Source: Thermomicrobiaceae bacterium (lineage in GTDB: Bacteria > Chloroflexota > Chloroflexia > Thermomicrobiales > Thermomicrobiaceae). Taken from it: 6,729 bases of DNA. Positions 5,769 through 6,729 of the stretch are shown piece after piece; the first letter of the stretch is position 1, and each line of letters begins with the position of its first letter. The notes under the pieces were generated by a model. That model was given only the letters and a program-made list of their open reading frames with translations, was not told the DNA's origin and searched no databases. The position numbers were made by a program, and so were the translations under genes. The DNA lies in assembly GCA_007124395.1 (NCBI GenBank), contig SLFF01000182.1, positions 1 to 6,729 on the forward strand, read 5' to 3'.

Positions 5769-6503
5769 CTATTCCGGCTGTCGCAGCGCCCGATTCAGAT
5801 CACCCAGCGAGACTCGCTGTGCGCCAGATTCGTCGAAATTCTCCGGATCCAGCCAGCGTCTGAACTGTTCATGGATCAGTGGCCACTCATAATCGAGAAT
5901 CGAATAGTAGGCCGTATCCCGATTGCTCCCCTTCGGGATCTGATGCTGGTAGAGCACGCCCTCGAAGGCAAACCCCAGTCGGAGTGCAGCGTTCCGTGAC
6001 GGCTGGTTCAGGGCGTTGCACTTCCACTGCAGGCGGCGATACTTCAGCTCATCCATTGCATACGTCATCATCAGGTAGAGCGCTTCGGTGGCGGCACGGG
6101 TTCGCTGCAGCTCCGGACCAAACCAGATGTGGCCGATCTCGATCCCGCCCACCTTCGGCTGGATATCCATCAGACTGACAACACCCAGAAATCGCCCCTG
6201 CTCCCGATCAGCGATCGCGAACCAGATCGGGTCGGCCGATGCCGCGCAATCCCGCACCCAGGACGCGAACGCCGCCTTCGAGGGAAACGGACCATACGGC
6301 AGGTATGTCCAGACATCATCCGAGCCGTCGACTTCGTGGCCAGCGTGATAGAGCTCATCGACATGTCTGCGGGGATCGATCGGCTCCAGCCGGGTATATT
6401 GACCATCCAGCGGCACACGTGCCGGCCACAACGCGGGTGGCAGGGGATCCACGGGGGCACCGGAAAGCTGGCGTTCCGGTAGACGCTGCGGGCTCTGCGA
6501 CAT
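5769..6503 (-). CDS. GNAT family N-acetyltransferase (RimJ/RimL-like)
   Basis: Predicted 244-residue cytosolic protein of the Acetyltransf_3 / COG1670 type, which transfers acetyl from acetyl-CoA to an amino group. The start ATG (6501-6503, read on the minus strand) has GAGGAG five bases upstream, which favours it over an upstream in-frame ATG (6579-6581) that would add 26 residues. Residues 30-75 hold the usual N-terminal fold, with L-x-P-I-D and the WTYLPYGPF motif (65-73). Residues 93-113 give the central strands (IWFAIADR, FLGVVSLMDI). IEIGHIWFGPELQRTRAATEA (121-141) covers the strand and acetyl-CoA pyrophosphate-binding loop, although the loop lacks the common glycines. RLQWKCNALNQPSRNAALRLGF (157-178) is the hallmark N-x-x-S-x-x-A-x-x-x-x-GF segment. 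A C-terminal extension (about 205-244) has no recognised motif. The substrate cannot be told from sequence; a small molecule is at least as likely as ribosomal proteins. It converges with the small ORF and diverges from the DGPF gene. Confidence 0.9.
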   Translation of the reverse strand: MSQSPQRLPERQLSGAPVDPLPPALWPARVPLDGQYTRLEPIDPRRHVDELYHAGHEVDGSDDVWTYLPYGPFPSKAAFASWVRDCAASADPIWFAIADREQGRFLGVVSLMDIQPKVGGIEIGHIWFGPELQRTRAATEALYLMMTYAMDELKYRRLQWKCNALNQPSRNAALRLGFAFEGVLYQHQIPKGSNRDTAYYSILDYEWPLIHEQFRRWLDPENFDESGAQRVSLGDLNRALRQPE

Positions 6504-6694
6504 GTCTACTCCTCGATCCTGATGAGCGTTTGCGCGTAATTGTCCGATACTCAGTGTGGGGCCGGAGCCGGGCAGGATCAACGCCCAATTGCCCGAAAAT
6601 GGTCCAGTCCAGCGATAGATGTCGAACCGGCGCCCGGCACTTCGTCATTCAGACAGCAGGCAACGGTTGATTCGTTTTCAGGAAAGGACCCGAG
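6504..6694. promoter_or_regulatory. Divergent intergenic region between GNAT and DGPF genes
   Basis: These 191 bases must carry promoters for both diverging genes. Visible elements are the two ribosome binding sites: CTCCTC at 6509-6514 (GAGGAG on the minus strand) for the acetyltransferase and AGGAAAGGA at 6680-6688 for the DGPF gene. I could not pick convincing -35/-10 pairs and saw no long palindrome. Confidence 0.4.
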
Positions 6695-6729
6695 ATGCGG
6701 TATCTTCTGATGATCTACGGCAATGACGA
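6695..6729 (+). CDS. DGPF/YciI-like protein, N-terminal fragment
   Basis: ATG 6695 follows AGGAAAGGA (6680-6688) and opens MRYLLMIYGND before the window ends. This closely matches the usual start of DGPF-domain (YCII-related, PF03795) proteins, M-K/R-Y-x-L-x-I-Y-G-D/N-E. In actinobacteria and relatives such genes often sit beside an ECF sigma factor gene of the ECF42 type, which may lie just downstream. Function is poorly known; related YciI proteins have ferredoxin-like folds. Only 11 full codons are visible, so the call rests on a short but distinctive motif plus a good ribosome binding site. Confidence 0.7.
   Translation, partial: MRYLLMIYGND

Overview
The window is a GC-rich bacterial chromosome segment built around three tandem LytR-CpsA-Psr (LCP) genes on the + strand. 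Behind them lie a structured intergenic region, a small basic ORF, a convergent GNAT acetyltransferase gene, and the first codons of a DGPF/YciI-type gene. The likely source is a Chloroflexota bacterium, perhaps of the Thermomicrobia. That is an inference from style: GC-rich codon use, LCP proteins with an N-terminal PGxGQ membrane module and PTPEP spacers, and an adjacent DGPF-family gene. No taxonomic marker is present.

Layout: 1-99 is the tail of an unidentified upstream gene, closed by a strong intrinsic terminator (112-143). LCP gene 1 (323-1894) is intact: a multi-span membrane N-terminus, an external Pro/Thr-rich spacer, and an LCP catalytic domain. A 13-bp perfect hairpin without a U-tract (1914-1947) separates it from LCP gene 2 (2008-3581). 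Gene 2 has the same architecture but is broken by a 2-base insertion at about 3010-3011 and has lost the arginine of the SIPR motif. LCP gene 3 (3694-5076) is intact but rearranged: it is a lipoprotein, and its Pro-rich segment lies C-terminal to the catalytic domain.

The gap 5077-5474 holds a candidate promoter with a palindrome over its -35 box, then about 190 nt that can fold into several hairpins ending in an intrinsic terminator. This looks like a small RNA or a cis-acting attenuator. The 62-residue ORF at 5475-5663 follows, with its own ribosome binding site and a terminator behind it. On the minus strand, 5769-6503 encodes a RimJ/RimL-like acetyltransferase. A DGPF/YciI-type gene starts divergently at 6695 and leaves the window.

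Functionally, the LCP genes point to attachment of lipid-linked glycopolymers to the cell envelope. Three paralogs with different anchors (multi-span, decayed multi-span, lipid) suggest duplication followed by divergence. All three share two cysteines, one after the RQR motif and one at the end of the LCP domain, which could form an extracellular disulfide. The RNA region, small ORF, GNAT and DGPF genes show no evident link to the LCP genes.
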